NCBI GenBank assembly: GCA_021740385.1
Contig: JAIOZY010000005.1
Coordinates: forward strand, 1 to 64,000
Direction: 5' to 3'
Length of the DNA stretch: 64,000 nucleotides
Source: Prolixibacteraceae bacterium
GTDB lineage: Bacteria > Bacteroidota > Bacteroidia > Bacteroidales > Prolixibacteraceae
The notes under the pieces were generated by a model. The model made no database searches. It had not been told where the DNA came from and worked only from the letters and a program-made list of their open reading frames with translations. Of the stretch, positions 23,539 to 32,483 are shown piece after piece. Each line of letters opens with the position of its first letter. Positions within the stretch are counted from its first letter, which is position 1. The position numbers were made by a program, and so were the translations under genes.

Positions 23539-24936
23539 TCACCAGCCAATGCTTCTATTAATACGCTGCATGGCTTCGTTTGCGGTCATCTCGCCCCTGA
23601 AAACTTCATCAAAATATATAGGGGTTTCCTCGTGCCGGAGGTTTAAAACCCAGGAACTGGTTTCGAAATAACGGTAAGTATTCAGCCCGTATTTATCCTG
23701 AATATGGTAGGAGAAATCTTCAAACTGATCGTTCCCGAACGACACACCCGTCAGGTTACCTTTAATGCCGGTTGGGCATTTTGTGTAGCGCACCCATCTT
23801 TCAGCCATCTCGGGTTTATTCATGGCCAAAAGGAAATTAATGGCTTCTTCTTTATGGGGTGCGTTTTTCAACACAGCCCACATAACCTGGTATCCTCCAG
23901 GAAAAATTAACAGGTCGTTAAAAACAGGAAATTCTGCCGGACGGCAATTGTTTACTTTGGAATGATCGATACCTTCCCAGATATTGTACATCCACGACCC
24001 GTTAACGTAAAAAAGGCATTCTTCATTCAGCAACGATGCTGTGGTGTTGCCCCAGTTCACATTTTGCCAGTTTGGGTTGTATGGTTCGTATGCCGACATT
24101 TCTTCAAGCGTTTCAAGGGTTTTTCCCCATGCATTTAGCCGTTCCGTTGTTATTTTTTTTCTCAACAACTCTTTTGGGTCGTTAAGGAGCGAAGCATACA
24201 TTTGCACTCCGATTACCATGGTTGTTGGCCAGTCGACCGATTCGTAAATGGGTGTGATGTAATCGTCGGGATTGTTTTGATTGTGGCGGTAAACAGCTTT
24301 TAAGTAGCTCAAAAAATCATCGCAGGTCATTCCATATTGTTTTATTTCAATGCCCAGCTTTTGAGCAACATTCCGGTTGAACCACAAGGCCCAGAATTGT
24401 CCTTCGATGAAAGGCCCGGGTATAATCCCGTTCCAGGCTTCTTTGGCTTCATCGGTTAGCAGTTCGGGCAGTGTACCTTCCCTAAACTCTTCAAACCGGC
24501 TGAAATCGACCAGGTATTTATTTGGCCAGTTTGGATCACCGGTTTGCTGCCATATTTCCTTGTATTCGCCGTTCACCCGTACAATATCCCAATCGGGGTT
24601 ATCTTTTGCAAGCATTCTTGCCACAAATTTTTGATTGCTTTGCAGATCTTCGCGGTTGTAAAATACTTCTTCGGGGAATTTGAGGTTAACACGGACGTGC
24701 TGATTTTGAAATTCGTATTCACGTGCAAAGTTACGCACCAGGTCTTCGCGTATGCCCTCGTTTAGCCAATGTCCGATAAAATTTACCGTGGTAGTATTCG
24801 CTGGTGCTTCAACGGGCTTGTAATGCAATTGAGAAGTGTTCTTTTTACTGCACCCGCCGGCAAAAAGGAGAAAAAGAGATACGATGAAAAGTATGGTATC
24901 TTTTCTTTTAACAATATTTTTCAGTATTTCCTTCAT
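23539..24936 (-). CDS. Solute-binding-protein-like lipoprotein B (second of a pair)
   Basis: 465 residues; signal ends LFLLFAGGC. Fold and motifs fit family 1 extracellular solute-binding proteins: NFIGHWLNEGIREDLVRNFA, DWDIVRVNGEYKEIW, GPFIEGQFWALWFNRNVAQK, ECLFYVNGSWMYNIWEGID, GGYQVMWAVLKNAPHKEEA and INFLLAMNKPEMAERW. It starts 4 bases after the stop of its paralogue, so they are co-translated; well over half of the aligned positions are identical by eye. No permease or ATPase of an ABC importer is adjacent. The gene order MCP - SBP A - SBP B suggests a ligand-presenting role for the chemoreceptor rather than import. The start at 24936 opens the signal peptide; the longer reading would overlap the upstream gene. 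Confidence 0.85.
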   Translation of the reverse strand: MKEILKNIVKRKDTILFIVSLFLLFAGGCSKKNTSQLHYKPVEAPANTTTVNFIGHWLNEGIREDLVRNFAREYEFQNQHVRVNLKFPEEVFYNREDLQSNQKFVARMLAKDNPDWDIVRVNGEYKEIWQQTGDPNWPNKYLVDFSRFEEFREGTLPELLTDEAKEAWNGIIPGPFIEGQFWALWFNRNVAQKLGIEIKQYGMTCDDFLSYLKAVYRHNQNNPDDYITPIYESVDWPTTMVIGVQMYASLLNDPKELLRKKITTERLNAWGKTLETLEEMSAYEPYNPNWQNVNWGNTTASLLNEECLFYVNGSWMYNIWEGIDHSKVNNCRPAEFPVFNDLLIFPGGYQVMWAVLKNAPHKEEAINFLLAMNKPEMAERWVRYTKCPTGIKGNLTGVSFGNDQFEDFSYHIQDKYGLNTYRYFETSSWVLNLRHEETPIYFDEVFRGEMTANEAMQRINRSIGW

Positions 24937-24940
24937 ACCC

Positions 24941-26341
24941 CTATCGTCCAACACTTTGCCGTATATTTTTCATTGCCTGTTCGGCAGTTATTTTTCCTTC
25001 CACCACATCCATATAATAAACCGGTGTGTCAATATGCTTGTCGTTCAGTATCCACATACCGCTTTCGTAATGTCTGTAGGTGTTTGTGCCGAATTTATTT
25101 TGAATATATTTTGAAAATACTTCAAACTGGTCGCCACCAAAGGTGACATTCGAAAGGATGCCTTTAATACCTGTAGGGCATTTGGTTAAACGTCCCCATG
25201 TTTCGGCAACTTCAGGCTTGTTCATCGCCAGTAGAAATTTCACTGCTTCATCGCGGTGTGGTGCGTTTTTAAGCACACCCCAGGTAATTTGGTATGCACC
25301 GGGGTATGTTTTGAGTTCGCCGTTAAACGATGGAAATTCGGCGGGCATAACATTCATGGTTTTTTTCTCGTCAATCCCCATCCAAATGTTATACATCCAC
25401 GAACCGTTTACATAAAAGAGGCATTCTTCGTTAATGAGTGCTCCTGTTGTATTGCTCCATTCGGTTTCCCGCCAGTTGGGGTTTATGGGCTGGTATTTCG
25501 CAATTGTTTCGAGAGCCTGAAGGGTTTCCCCCCATGCATTGAGCCTTTTTTCGGTAATTTTATTCAGCAGTAATTCTTCCCTGCTATCGAGCAATGAAGC
25601 GTAAAGGTTGTATGCAATGGCAATGGTTGTTTCCCATACGAACGACTCAAAAACAGGCATGATGTAATCTTCGGGGTGGTTTTGGTTGTAACGATGTACA
25701 GCTTTAAGGTAGCCGGCAAAGTCGTCAAAAGTCATTCCAAATTGTTTTACTTCGATGCCCACTTTTTCGGCTACTTTGTTGTTGCACCATAACGCCCAGT
25801 ACTGCCCTTCGAGCCACGGGCCGGGAATAATGCCGTTCCATTGTTGTTTTGCTTCTTTGGTTAGCAATTCGGGTATTGTCCCTTCCCTGAACTCTTCATA
25901 TTGACTGAAATCAACCAGGTTGTCCTTTGCCCAGTCGGGATCGCCTGTAATTTCCAATACTTCCTGGTATTCACCGTTAATGCGCAAAATATCCCATTCG
26001 GTATTATTTTCGCTTATGGTTTTTGCCAACCATTTTTGATTGCTTTTACGGTCAAGGTTATCGTAGTAAATGTCTTCGGCAAACTTTAAGTTCACGTATA
26101 CATCCTGATTTTGAAATTCGTATTCCCTGACAAAGTTCCGGACAAAATCTTCACGCTTACCCTCACCCAGCCAGTGCCCGATAAAATTTATGGTATCGGT
26201 ATACTTTACTCTATCGAGTTGTTTGAAAGCATCTTCAAAACCCTCGTTGTTAGAGCATCCCGGAAAAAACAGGAACAGAATGAAAACAGCCAAAACGCTT
26301 TTCCCCGATAAAATCCATCGTATGTAATGGTTTTTTTTCAT
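24941..26341 (-). CDS. Solute-binding-protein-like lipoprotein A (first of a pair)
   Basis: 466 residues; signal ends FILFLFFPGC. Same architecture as the next gene: NFIGHWLGEGKREDFVRNFV, EWDILRINGEYQEVLEITG, GPWLEGQYWALWCNNKVAEK, ECLFYVNGSWMYNIWMGID and AVKFLLAMNKPEVAETW. The abundance of exposed aromatic residues in the predicted cleft (W, Y) fits an oligosaccharide or sugar-like ligand, but this is inference. It follows the chemoreceptor by 38 bases and precedes its paralogue by 4. The C-terminal segment KITAEQAMKNIRQSVG is the usual helical end of family 1 binding proteins. Confidence 0.87.
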   Translation of the reverse strand: MKKNHYIRWILSGKSVLAVFILFLFFPGCSNNEGFEDAFKQLDRVKYTDTINFIGHWLGEGKREDFVRNFVREYEFQNQDVYVNLKFAEDIYYDNLDRKSNQKWLAKTISENNTEWDILRINGEYQEVLEITGDPDWAKDNLVDFSQYEEFREGTIPELLTKEAKQQWNGIIPGPWLEGQYWALWCNNKVAEKVGIEVKQFGMTFDDFAGYLKAVHRYNQNHPEDYIMPVFESFVWETTIAIAYNLYASLLDSREELLLNKITEKRLNAWGETLQALETIAKYQPINPNWRETEWSNTTGALINEECLFYVNGSWMYNIWMGIDEKKTMNVMPAEFPSFNGELKTYPGAYQITWGVLKNAPHRDEAVKFLLAMNKPEVAETWGRLTKCPTGIKGILSNVTFGGDQFEVFSKYIQNKFGTNTYRHYESGMWILNDKHIDTPVYYMDVVEGKITAEQAMKNIRQSVGR

Positions 26342-26379
26342 TTTGTTGAAAATTATAATATGAAAAAGAAACGGTACGA

Positions 26380-27843
26380 TTATTTTTCAACCTTGAAAAA
26401 ACGGATGCTTTGTTCGAGTTCAACGGCTTCGTTTTTCATAATTTCAGAGTTACGCGACATCTCTTCTGCCGTTGTTGTATACTGCTGAATAACGAGGTTC
26501 AATTCCTGAATAGCACTGTTGATTTGTGACGCACCGTTATTAAGTTCATTGCTCGACACCGAAATTTGATTAACCAGTTTTGATGTTTTTTCAATTTCGG
26601 GTGCAAGGTTCAGCATAAAATTATGCGTGTTTTCGGTAATACCAACCGATTTTGTCGAGAGGTTTGTAATCTCGTCCGCAGCAATACGGCTACTTTCGGC
26701 AAGGCGGCGTACTTCACCGGCCACCACGGCAAAGCCTTTGCCCTGTTCACCGGCACGAGCAGCTTCAACAGCGGCATTAAGTGCGAGTATATTGGTTTGA
26801 AAAGCAATATCGTTTACAAGGGTGATTTTTTCAGATATTTCTTTAATATAACGCAAACTTTCTTCCTCCTTTTCAACCAGCTCTTTTATACCCTTAGCCG
26901 CTTTGTCTGAAATTTCATGGGTGTCTTGTGCATTTTTATTGCTATCCTGTATTACCGAAGTCATCTCCTCAACGGCCGATGATACCTCTTCGGCCGAGGT
27001 GGCCTGTTGCATGGAACCACTGGCAACCTTTACCGAAATATTGTTGATCTGGTTACTGCTTCCGTTTACTTTATTTGCGCCCTGGGCAATGCTGGTAACA
27101 ATTTCGCGCAGTTTTGTGCTCAGGTTGTTAATGGCAAGGCTTAGCTGGCCAAGTTCATCTTCCGAATCGACTTTAAGCATTTGTTTCGACAATTTCCCGT
27201 TTTGTATCTCGGTTAACCGTTGTAGTATTAGCCTGATTTTTTTCGAAAAATTAAATGTGAAATATAAAATGATTACGGCCGAAGTAACAATTAGGCACAG
27301 TAAAGTTCCAATAACAAACATTAAAATGATGGATGTTTTCTGTTTTTGGAGCCTGTCCATTTTCGCATAAATAAACAGGTGCCCGAGGAATTTCCCGTCT
27401 TCGAGGCGTAACGGGCTTATGGTGGCAAAATAACTTTTCCCGTTTTCTTCAACGTTTTGGAATACCGATTCCGGTATTTCCTGGGTTAAGGCTTCATAAC
27501 CTGCCAATACCGGAACTTCTTCCCGTTTTTTGTTCACATATTCTTTGTTGAGTGAAAAATAAATTTTCCCATTTGCCCCAACAATGATACAATCTTCAAT
27601 AGTTTCGCCCACCAGGTTCTCCATTGTAACCTTGTCCTCACTTGTTTCATATCGCAGCAAACCTTTCGACATTAAGTATGCCGGTGCCTGAAACTTTTGC
27701 ATAAGGCCTTCGTCAATCTGTGAAGTAAAACGGTTGATGTAATAGAAGCCCAAAGCAAGCAGGGCAATAAACTCCGTTAATATTATTATCAGGCTGATCC
27801 TGTAAGAGATCTTTTTAAGCCTGAAGTTTAGTAAAGCTGCCAT
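26380..27843 (-). CDS. Methyl-accepting chemotaxis protein
   Basis: 487 residues. TM1 about 15-36, a 130-residue periplasmic sensor (37-168, single-Cache size; [17 protein letters not shown] and [19 protein letters not shown] are PAS/Cache-like strands), TM2 about 170-197, HAMP 197-250 and a cytoplasmic signalling coiled coil to the end. The CheA/CheW-binding tip is canonical ([20 protein letters not shown], then [20 protein letters not shown]). No CheR-tethering pentapeptide at the C-terminus. MCPs are uncommon in Bacteroidota; here the gene leads an operon with two solute-binding lipoproteins. No cheA, cheW, cheB or cheR is in the window, so the partner array must be encoded elsewhere. Confidence 0.93.
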   Translation of the reverse strand: MAALLNFRLKKISYRISLIIILTEFIALLALGFYYINRFTSQIDEGLMQKFQAPAYLMSKGLLRYETSEDKVTMENLVGETIEDCIIVGANGKIYFSLNKEYVNKKREEVPVLAGYEALTQEIPESVFQNVEENGKSYFATISPLRLEDGKFLGHLFIYAKMDRLQKQKTSIILMFVIGTLLCLIVTSAVIILYFTFNFSKKIRLILQRLTEIQNGKLSKQMLKVDSEDELGQLSLAINNLSTKLREIVTSIAQGANKVNGSSNQINNISVKVASGSMQQATSAEEVSSAVEEMTSVIQDSNKNAQDTHEISDKAAKGIKELVEKEEESLRYIKEISEKITLVNDIAFQTNILALNAAVEAARAGEQGKGFAVVAGEVRRLAESSRIAADEITNLSTKSVGITENTHNFMLNLAPEIEKTSKLVNQISVSSNELNNGASQINSAIQELNLVIQQYTTTAEEMSRNSEIMKNEAVELEQSIRFFKVEK

Positions 27844-27960
27844 TTCGTAGTAAGTTTTGGTTATTAGTAATCAAGCAATGTACTAAATATGTTTGTAAAA
27901 TTAACAAATCATTAAAGATTATTTAATCAATAAATATTTCATTATTACAACGAAAAAGGC

Positions 27961-27989
27961 AAAAAAAGGGGGGCAAATATTTACCCCCC
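27961..27989 (-). terminator. Intrinsic terminator of the nqr operon
   Basis: On the minus strand, GGGGGG and CCCCCC arms (27984-27989 and 27968-27973) enclose a further ATTT/AAAT pairing, followed by seven T. It lies 24 bases past the nqrF stop. This is the clearest intrinsic terminator in the window and separates nqr from the chemoreceptor operon. Confidence 0.85.
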
Positions 27990-28012
27990 TGAACAAATGT
28001 TGTTTTTTCCCA

Positions 28013-29272
28013 TTAATTTCCGAAATCGTCAAAAAAGATGCTCTCTTTTTCGACGCCCAAATCGTAAAGCATTTTATTAACAGCGTTTACCATGGGGCCG
28101 GGCCCACACATGTAATATTCAATATCTTCGGGGGCTTCGTGCGTTTTCAGATAATTGTCGTAAATAACCTGGTGTATAAAGCCAACAGGACCATTCCAGT
28201 TGTCTTCGGGCTGTGGGTCGCTAAGTGCAATGGTAAATGTAAAATTCGGGAATTCTTTTTCGATTGCCCGGAAATGGTCTTCGTAAAAAATTTCGCGTAC
28301 CGAGCGGGCGCCGTACCAATAGGATACTTTTCGTCCTGTTTTTAGGGTGTGAAACAGGTGGAACAGATGCGAGCGCAGTGGCGCCATACCGGCACCGCCG
28401 CCAATATAAAGCATTTCGCTGTCGGTATCCTGAATAAAAAATTCGCCATAGGGGCCCGAAATGGTCACTTTGTCGCCGGGCTTGCGCGAGAATATATACG
28501 ATGAGCATATACCCGGTGGTACATTGGCCCATTCGTTTTTCTGCCGGTTCCATGGGGGTGTGGCTATGCGGATGTTTAGCATTACAATGTTCCCTTCGGC
28601 CGGGTGGTTGGCCATTGAGTAAGCGCGGAATGTTTCGGTGGTATTTTTAATTTTCAGGTCCCACATTTTAAATTTATCCCATTCGTCCCTGAATTTTTCA
28701 TCGATGTCGAAATCCCTGAAACTGCATTCGTATTTTGGCACATCAATTTGTACGTACCCGCCCGATTTGAAATTAAGGTTTTCTCCCTCGGGTAGTTTTA
28801 CAACAAACTCTTTAATAAAGGTTGCAACATTGCGGTTCGAAACCACTTCACACTCCCACTTTTTAATACCCATCACTTCTTCGGGCACCTGTATTTTCAT
28901 GTCTTCTTTTACCTTCACCTGGCAACCAAGCCGCCAGTTATTTTGTTGTTCCCTTCGGGTGAAAAAGTCGGTTTCGGTAGGTAAAATTGTACCGCCCCCC
29001 TCAAGCACCCGACATTTGCACATGCCGCAAGTTCCCCCGCCGCCACATGCCGAAGGCAGAAACAGGCCGTTGTTGCTCAATGTTGAAAGCAGGGTGGAAC
29101 CCGGTTCCACTTTCATGGTTTTTTCACCGTCGTTAATATCAACAGTAACTTCGCCCGATGGGGTTAATTTCTTTTTGGCATACAAAAGGATACCCACCAA
29201 AAGCAAAATGATGAGAAGGAAAAAAACGATGCTGGCAATAATTATGGTTATTTGTACCGATAAAAGAATCAT
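28013..29272 (-). CDS. nqrF: Na+-NQR subunit F (NADH dehydrogenase, 2Fe-2S, FAD)
   Basis: 419 residues. One N-terminal membrane helix (about 8-30), a ferredoxin domain with cluster ligands Cys76, Cys82, Cys85 and Cys117 ([18 protein letters not shown]), then a ferredoxin-reductase module: FAD motif [28 protein letters not shown]-binding [14 protein letters not shown] and the C-terminal [11 protein letters not shown]. It is the electron entry of the complex: NADH to FAD to 2Fe-2S. Last gene of nqrABCDEF, 25 bases after nqrE, followed by a strong terminator. Confidence 0.97.
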   Translation of the reverse strand: MILLSVQITIIIASIVFFLLIILLLVGILLYAKKKLTPSGEVTVDINDGEKTMKVEPGSTLLSTLSNNGLFLPSACGGGGTCGMCKCRVLEGGGTILPTETDFFTRREQQNNWRLGCQVKVKEDMKIQVPEEVMGIKKWECEVVSNRNVATFIKEFVVKLPEGENLNFKSGGYVQIDVPKYECSFRDFDIDEKFRDEWDKFKMWDLKIKNTTETFRAYSMANHPAEGNIVMLNIRIATPPWNRQKNEWANVPPGICSSYIFSRKPGDKVTISGPYGEFFIQDTDSEMLYIGGGAGMAPLRSHLFHLFHTLKTGRKVSYWYGARSVREIFYEDHFRAIEKEFPNFTFTIALSDPQPEDNWNGPVGFIHQVIYDNYLKTHEAPEDIEYYMCGPGPMVNAVNKMLYDLGVEKESIFFDDFGN

Positions 29273-29297
29273 CTTTTCTGAATTTTAAAACAAACAA

Positions 29298-29915
29298 TTA
29301 AAGTTTTATGCCCGAGAATCCCATAAAGGCCATTCCCATCAACCCGGTAATGATAAACGCGATTCCAAGGCCACGCAAAGGAGCCGGAACGTTCGAATAT
29401 TTAATTTTTTCGCGGATGGCAGCAATACCAATTATGGCCAGGAACCATCCCAGGCCCGATCCCAAACCGTAAACCGTAGCTTCGCCAATATTAATGAATT
29501 GTTTTTGCTGCATGAACAACGATCCACCCAGTATGGCACAGTTAACAGCTATAAGGGGCAAAAATATACCAAGGTTTGCATAAAGGGTGGGTGCAAATTT
29601 TTCAACAATCATTTCAACCAACTGAACCATTGATGCAATAACGGCAATAAACATGATAAAACTGAGGAAGCTGAGGTCGACATTTGCAAATTGTGGCCCC
29701 AGCCAGGCAAGAGCTCCATCCTGCAAAACAAAATTTTCGAGCAGGTAGTTAACGGGCAGGGTTATGCCCAGAACAAATATCACGGCAATCCCAAGGCCGG
29801 TTGCTGTTTTTACCGATTTCGACACGGCAAGGTATGAACACATGCCGAGAAAGTAGGCAAAAACCATGTTCTCGATGAATATCGATTTTACAAAAATATT
29901 TATAACATTTTCCAT
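29298..29915 (-). CDS. nqrE: Na+-NQR subunit E
   Basis: 205 residues, six membrane helices. [20 protein letters not shown] at the N-terminus holds one of the conserved cysteines that, with NqrD, bind the intramembrane iron centre; [14 protein letters not shown] carries the second Cys. NqrE and NqrD are inverted-topology homologues that form the central membrane part through which electrons and Na+ movement are coupled. Spacing 22 bases from nqrD. Confidence 0.96.
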   Translation of the reverse strand: MENVINIFVKSIFIENMVFAYFLGMCSYLAVSKSVKTATGLGIAVIFVLGITLPVNYLLENFVLQDGALAWLGPQFANVDLSFLSFIMFIAVIASMVQLVEMIVEKFAPTLYANLGIFLPLIAVNCAILGGSLFMQQKQFINIGEATVYGLGSGLGWFLAIIGIAAIREKIKYSNVPAPLRGLGIAFIITGLMGMAFMGFSGIKL

Positions 29916-29937
29916 ATTCTCAGGGTTTTTCGTGATA

Positions 29938-30585
29938 CTATTTATCTTCTATTAAACTCCGGTCGCGCGAGCGGTGAATCCAAATAATGATGCCAACGGT
30001 AATAAGCGCCATGGGCGAAAGGACCATAAGCCCGTTGTTTTCATATCCAATTTTATCGAGCCCGATTTTTTCCACCACGTTGTAACCCAACACCGAACCG
30101 GATCCCAGCAATTCGCGGAAAAATGCAACAATGATGAGTATAAGGCCATATCCGGCACCGTTTCCGAGCCCATCGAGGAACGATGGCCAGGGCTTGTTGG
30201 CCAGTGCAAAAGCCTCGAGCCGGCCCATGATGATGCAGTTAGTAATAATGAGCCCCACAAAAACCGACAGCTGCTTGCTTACATCGTAAACAAAAGCTTT
30301 CAGTACCTGGTCGACTAAAATTACCAGGCTGGCAATAACAACCAGTTGCACAATGATGCGTATGCGGTTTGGAATGGTATTCCGCAGCAGCGAAATAATC
30401 AGGTTGGCAAGTGCTGTTACAATAACGACAGAAATGGACATTACCACGGCCGGTTTAATTTGAGCCGTTACGGCCAGGGCCGAACAAATACCCAAAACCT
30501 GAACGGTAATGGGGTTCGATGGCCCCAACGGGTTTTTAAGAAGATCCAGGTTCTTCCTCGAAAATAAATGTTCTCTGTCACTCAT
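29938..30585 (-). CDS. nqrD: Na+-NQR subunit D
   Basis: 215 residues, six membrane helices. [19 protein letters not shown] and [19 protein letters not shown] carry the two conserved cysteines of the NqrD/RnfE family; [20 protein letters not shown] is also typical. The start at 30585 ([15 protein letters not shown]) gives the usual length; the longer frame runs back through nqrC. It overlaps the end of nqrC by 8 bases, implying coupled translation. Confidence 0.95.
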   Translation of the reverse strand: MSDREHLFSRKNLDLLKNPLGPSNPITVQVLGICSALAVTAQIKPAVVMSISVVIVTALANLIISLLRNTIPNRIRIIVQLVVIASLVILVDQVLKAFVYDVSKQLSVFVGLIITNCIIMGRLEAFALANKPWPSFLDGLGNGAGYGLILIIVAFFRELLGSGSVLGYNVVEKIGLDKIGYENNGLMVLSPMALITVGIIIWIHRSRDRSLIEDK

Positions 30586-31294
30586 ACCTGCTATTTTTTT
30601 TCTTTTTGAAGAATGCGATGTATTGCTGAAGGTCGTTGTACAACATTTCCTGCAGCCCTTTACTTGTGATGGTTCCACCCGAAATGGCATCTACCCGGTG
30701 CTGTTCCGGTGCTTTTTCGCTTTTTTTGGCAACGGTAATTGAAACAAACTCCCCGTTTTGGTCAAACAGGGTTTTCCCGGTAAATGGATCCTGAAACATA
30801 TCGGTAACAATTTCAGCACCCAGCCCGGGGGTTTCGCTCTGATGGTCGAAAAAAGCACCATAAACAGTATTCATGTCACTGTTTAACGAAATGTAGCCCC
30901 AAAGCGGGCCCCATAACCCGGCACCATACAACGGCATAATGTACTTGATCCCTTCGTTTTCAATCACGGCTTCGTAAACGGGCAATGCCCTTTGCTCAAC
31001 CGGTTTGGCATGTTCCTTTTTCATATCGACGGTAAAAGCGTCAATCCCTTCCATTGTTTCGCCCGATGAATTAACCACGTAACTGTTAATGATTATTTTT
31101 TCATACGTTTTTCCAGCTTCTTCCTTTGGCGGATTAATGTTTACAGAAGCCAGTATGTTTTGTTTTTTCTCAACTTCGATATTTTGCTGCTGAAGGGGTT
31201 TCAGGCTTATTGCTGCAACCGAAAGGATGGTAGCAACAATAATGACCATTACCGAAGCATAGATGAAAGTGTATGTATTTCCGTTTCTGTTCAT
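30578..31294 (-). CDS. nqrC: Na+-NQR subunit C (covalent FMN)
   Basis: 238 residues. One N-terminal membrane helix (about 10-31) and a periplasmic FMN-binding domain. The flavinylation motif is [12 protein letters not shown], so Thr210 should carry the phosphoester-linked FMN; the usual motif is SGATxT, and here the Ala is Gly. [14 protein letters not shown] and ETPGLGAEI are also conserved. FMN is attached by ApbE, encoded downstream on the same strand. Separated from nqrB by 20 bases. Confidence 0.95.
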   Translation of the reverse strand: MNRNGNTYTFIYASVMVIIVATILSVAAISLKPLQQQNIEVEKKQNILASVNINPPKEEAGKTYEKIIINSYVVNSSGETMEGIDAFTVDMKKEHAKPVEQRALPVYEAVIENEGIKYIMPLYGAGLWGPLWGYISLNSDMNTVYGAFFDHQSETPGLGAEIVTDMFQDPFTGKTLFDQNGEFVSITVAKKSEKAPEQHRVDAISGGTITSKGLQEMLYNDLQQYIAFFKKKKNSRYE

Positions 31295-31314
31295 TTTACA
31301 TCAGTTTTACATGT

Positions 31315-32481
31315 TTAACCATTGGCTGCAGCCCGCTTCAAACGCCTGCGGATATTTCCCTGAACAACGTAGTGGTCGATTAAAGGTGCAAAAGTGTTCA
31401 TTAACAGGATGGCCAGCATAACGCCCTCGGGATAAGCCGGGTTCAGCACCCGTATAATAATGGCAAGCACCCCGATGAGAAAACCGTAAATCCATTTCCC
31501 CCGGTTTGTTTGGGCTGCCGAAACAGGATCGGTAGCCATAAACACGGCCCCAAATGCAAAGCCTCCCAGGAAGAGGTGATGCCAGAACGGGATTTCCATA
31601 AAGGGATTAACGGCAAATGCATTAATTAACATGCCGGTTACAACGGCACCCAGGGTGGTTGAAAGCATGATTTTCCAGCTTCCTATACCTGTAACAATAA
31701 GAAATATAGCGCCAAGCAAAATGGCAAATGTCGATGTTTCGCCAATTGAACCGGGAATGAAACCCCAGAATGCATCCCAAACATTATAATCGACACTGCC
31801 CGTTAGGGCAAGCCCCAAAGGTGTAGCGCCCGAAAACCCGTCAGCAACACTACCTGCCTGATTGCCCAGCCTTATCCACACTTCATCGCCGCTCATGTGG
31901 GCCGGGTAGGCAAAAAACAAGAAGGCCCGTGCTACAAGGGCAGGGTTCCATATATTCATACCCGTGCCGCCAAAAGCTTCCTTGGCAATAATTACTGAAA
32001 AGGCAACAGCAACAGCCACCATCCACAACGGTGTGTTAATGGGCAATACCAGGGGTATTAATATGCCGGTTACCAGGTAGCCTTCGTTAATCTCGTGCCC
32101 CTTTATTTGGGCAAAAGCAAATTCAATGCCCAGCCCCACCAGATACGAAACAATGATAACGGGCAACACCCTGAGCAAACCGTAAACAAATACGTTTATA
32201 AAGCTGGTTGTTTCGAGTAGTCCCAATGCTTTAAAATGCTGATAGCCGATATTAAACATCCCAAAAAGCAAAGTTGGAACTACGGCAAGTACCACAAATA
32301 TCATGGTCCTTTTCAGGTCGATATAGTCCCTGATGTTCGACCCTTTTGTTGTGGTAGCCTCCGAAACGTAGAAAAACGATTCAAAACCCTCGTACACGCT
32401 TTGAAAGGCATGCAACTTTCCCCCCTTTTCGAATTTCGGACGGTGCTTGTCGTAAAATTTCTTTATTCCGTATCCTTTCAT
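31315..32481 (-). CDS. nqrB: Na+-NQR subunit B (covalent FMN, Na+ channel)
   Basis: 388 residues with about ten membrane helices. DGFSGATPLGLAL is the flavinylation motif; the acceptor is Thr220 in this numbering. Conserved GGTGMNIWNPALVARAF and FATDPVSAAQT-like (FMATDPVSAAQTNRGKW) segments follow. The subunit binds FMN and riboflavin and forms the Na+ pathway and quinone site. The start is the ATG at 32481, 2 bases after the nqrA stop; a TTG two codons upstream would overlap it. The N-terminal cytoplasmic stretch (about 55 residues) is normal for the family. Confidence 0.96.
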   Translation of the reverse strand: MKGYGIKKFYDKHRPKFEKGGKLHAFQSVYEGFESFFYVSEATTTKGSNIRDYIDLKRTMIFVVLAVVPTLLFGMFNIGYQHFKALGLLETTSFINVFVYGLLRVLPVIIVSYLVGLGIEFAFAQIKGHEINEGYLVTGILIPLVLPINTPLWMVAVAVAFSVIIAKEAFGGTGMNIWNPALVARAFLFFAYPAHMSGDEVWIRLGNQAGSVADGFSGATPLGLALTGSVDYNVWDAFWGFIPGSIGETSTFAILLGAIFLIVTGIGSWKIMLSTTLGAVVTGMLINAFAVNPFMEIPFWHHLFLGGFAFGAVFMATDPVSAAQTNRGKWIYGFLIGVLAIIIRVLNPAYPEGVMLAILLMNTFAPLIDHYVVQGNIRRRLKRAAANG

Positions 32482-32483
32482 AA

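Noticed and set aside
23539-26341. Part of an ABC sugar importer
   Set aside because: No permease or ATPase gene adjoins; the genes are bounded by apbE and the MCP gene. A distant importer cannot be excluded.
28638-29288. A 216-codon plus-strand open frame
   Set aside because: Antisense to nqrF; Ser/Pro-rich shadow of the codon bias, no start context or similarity.
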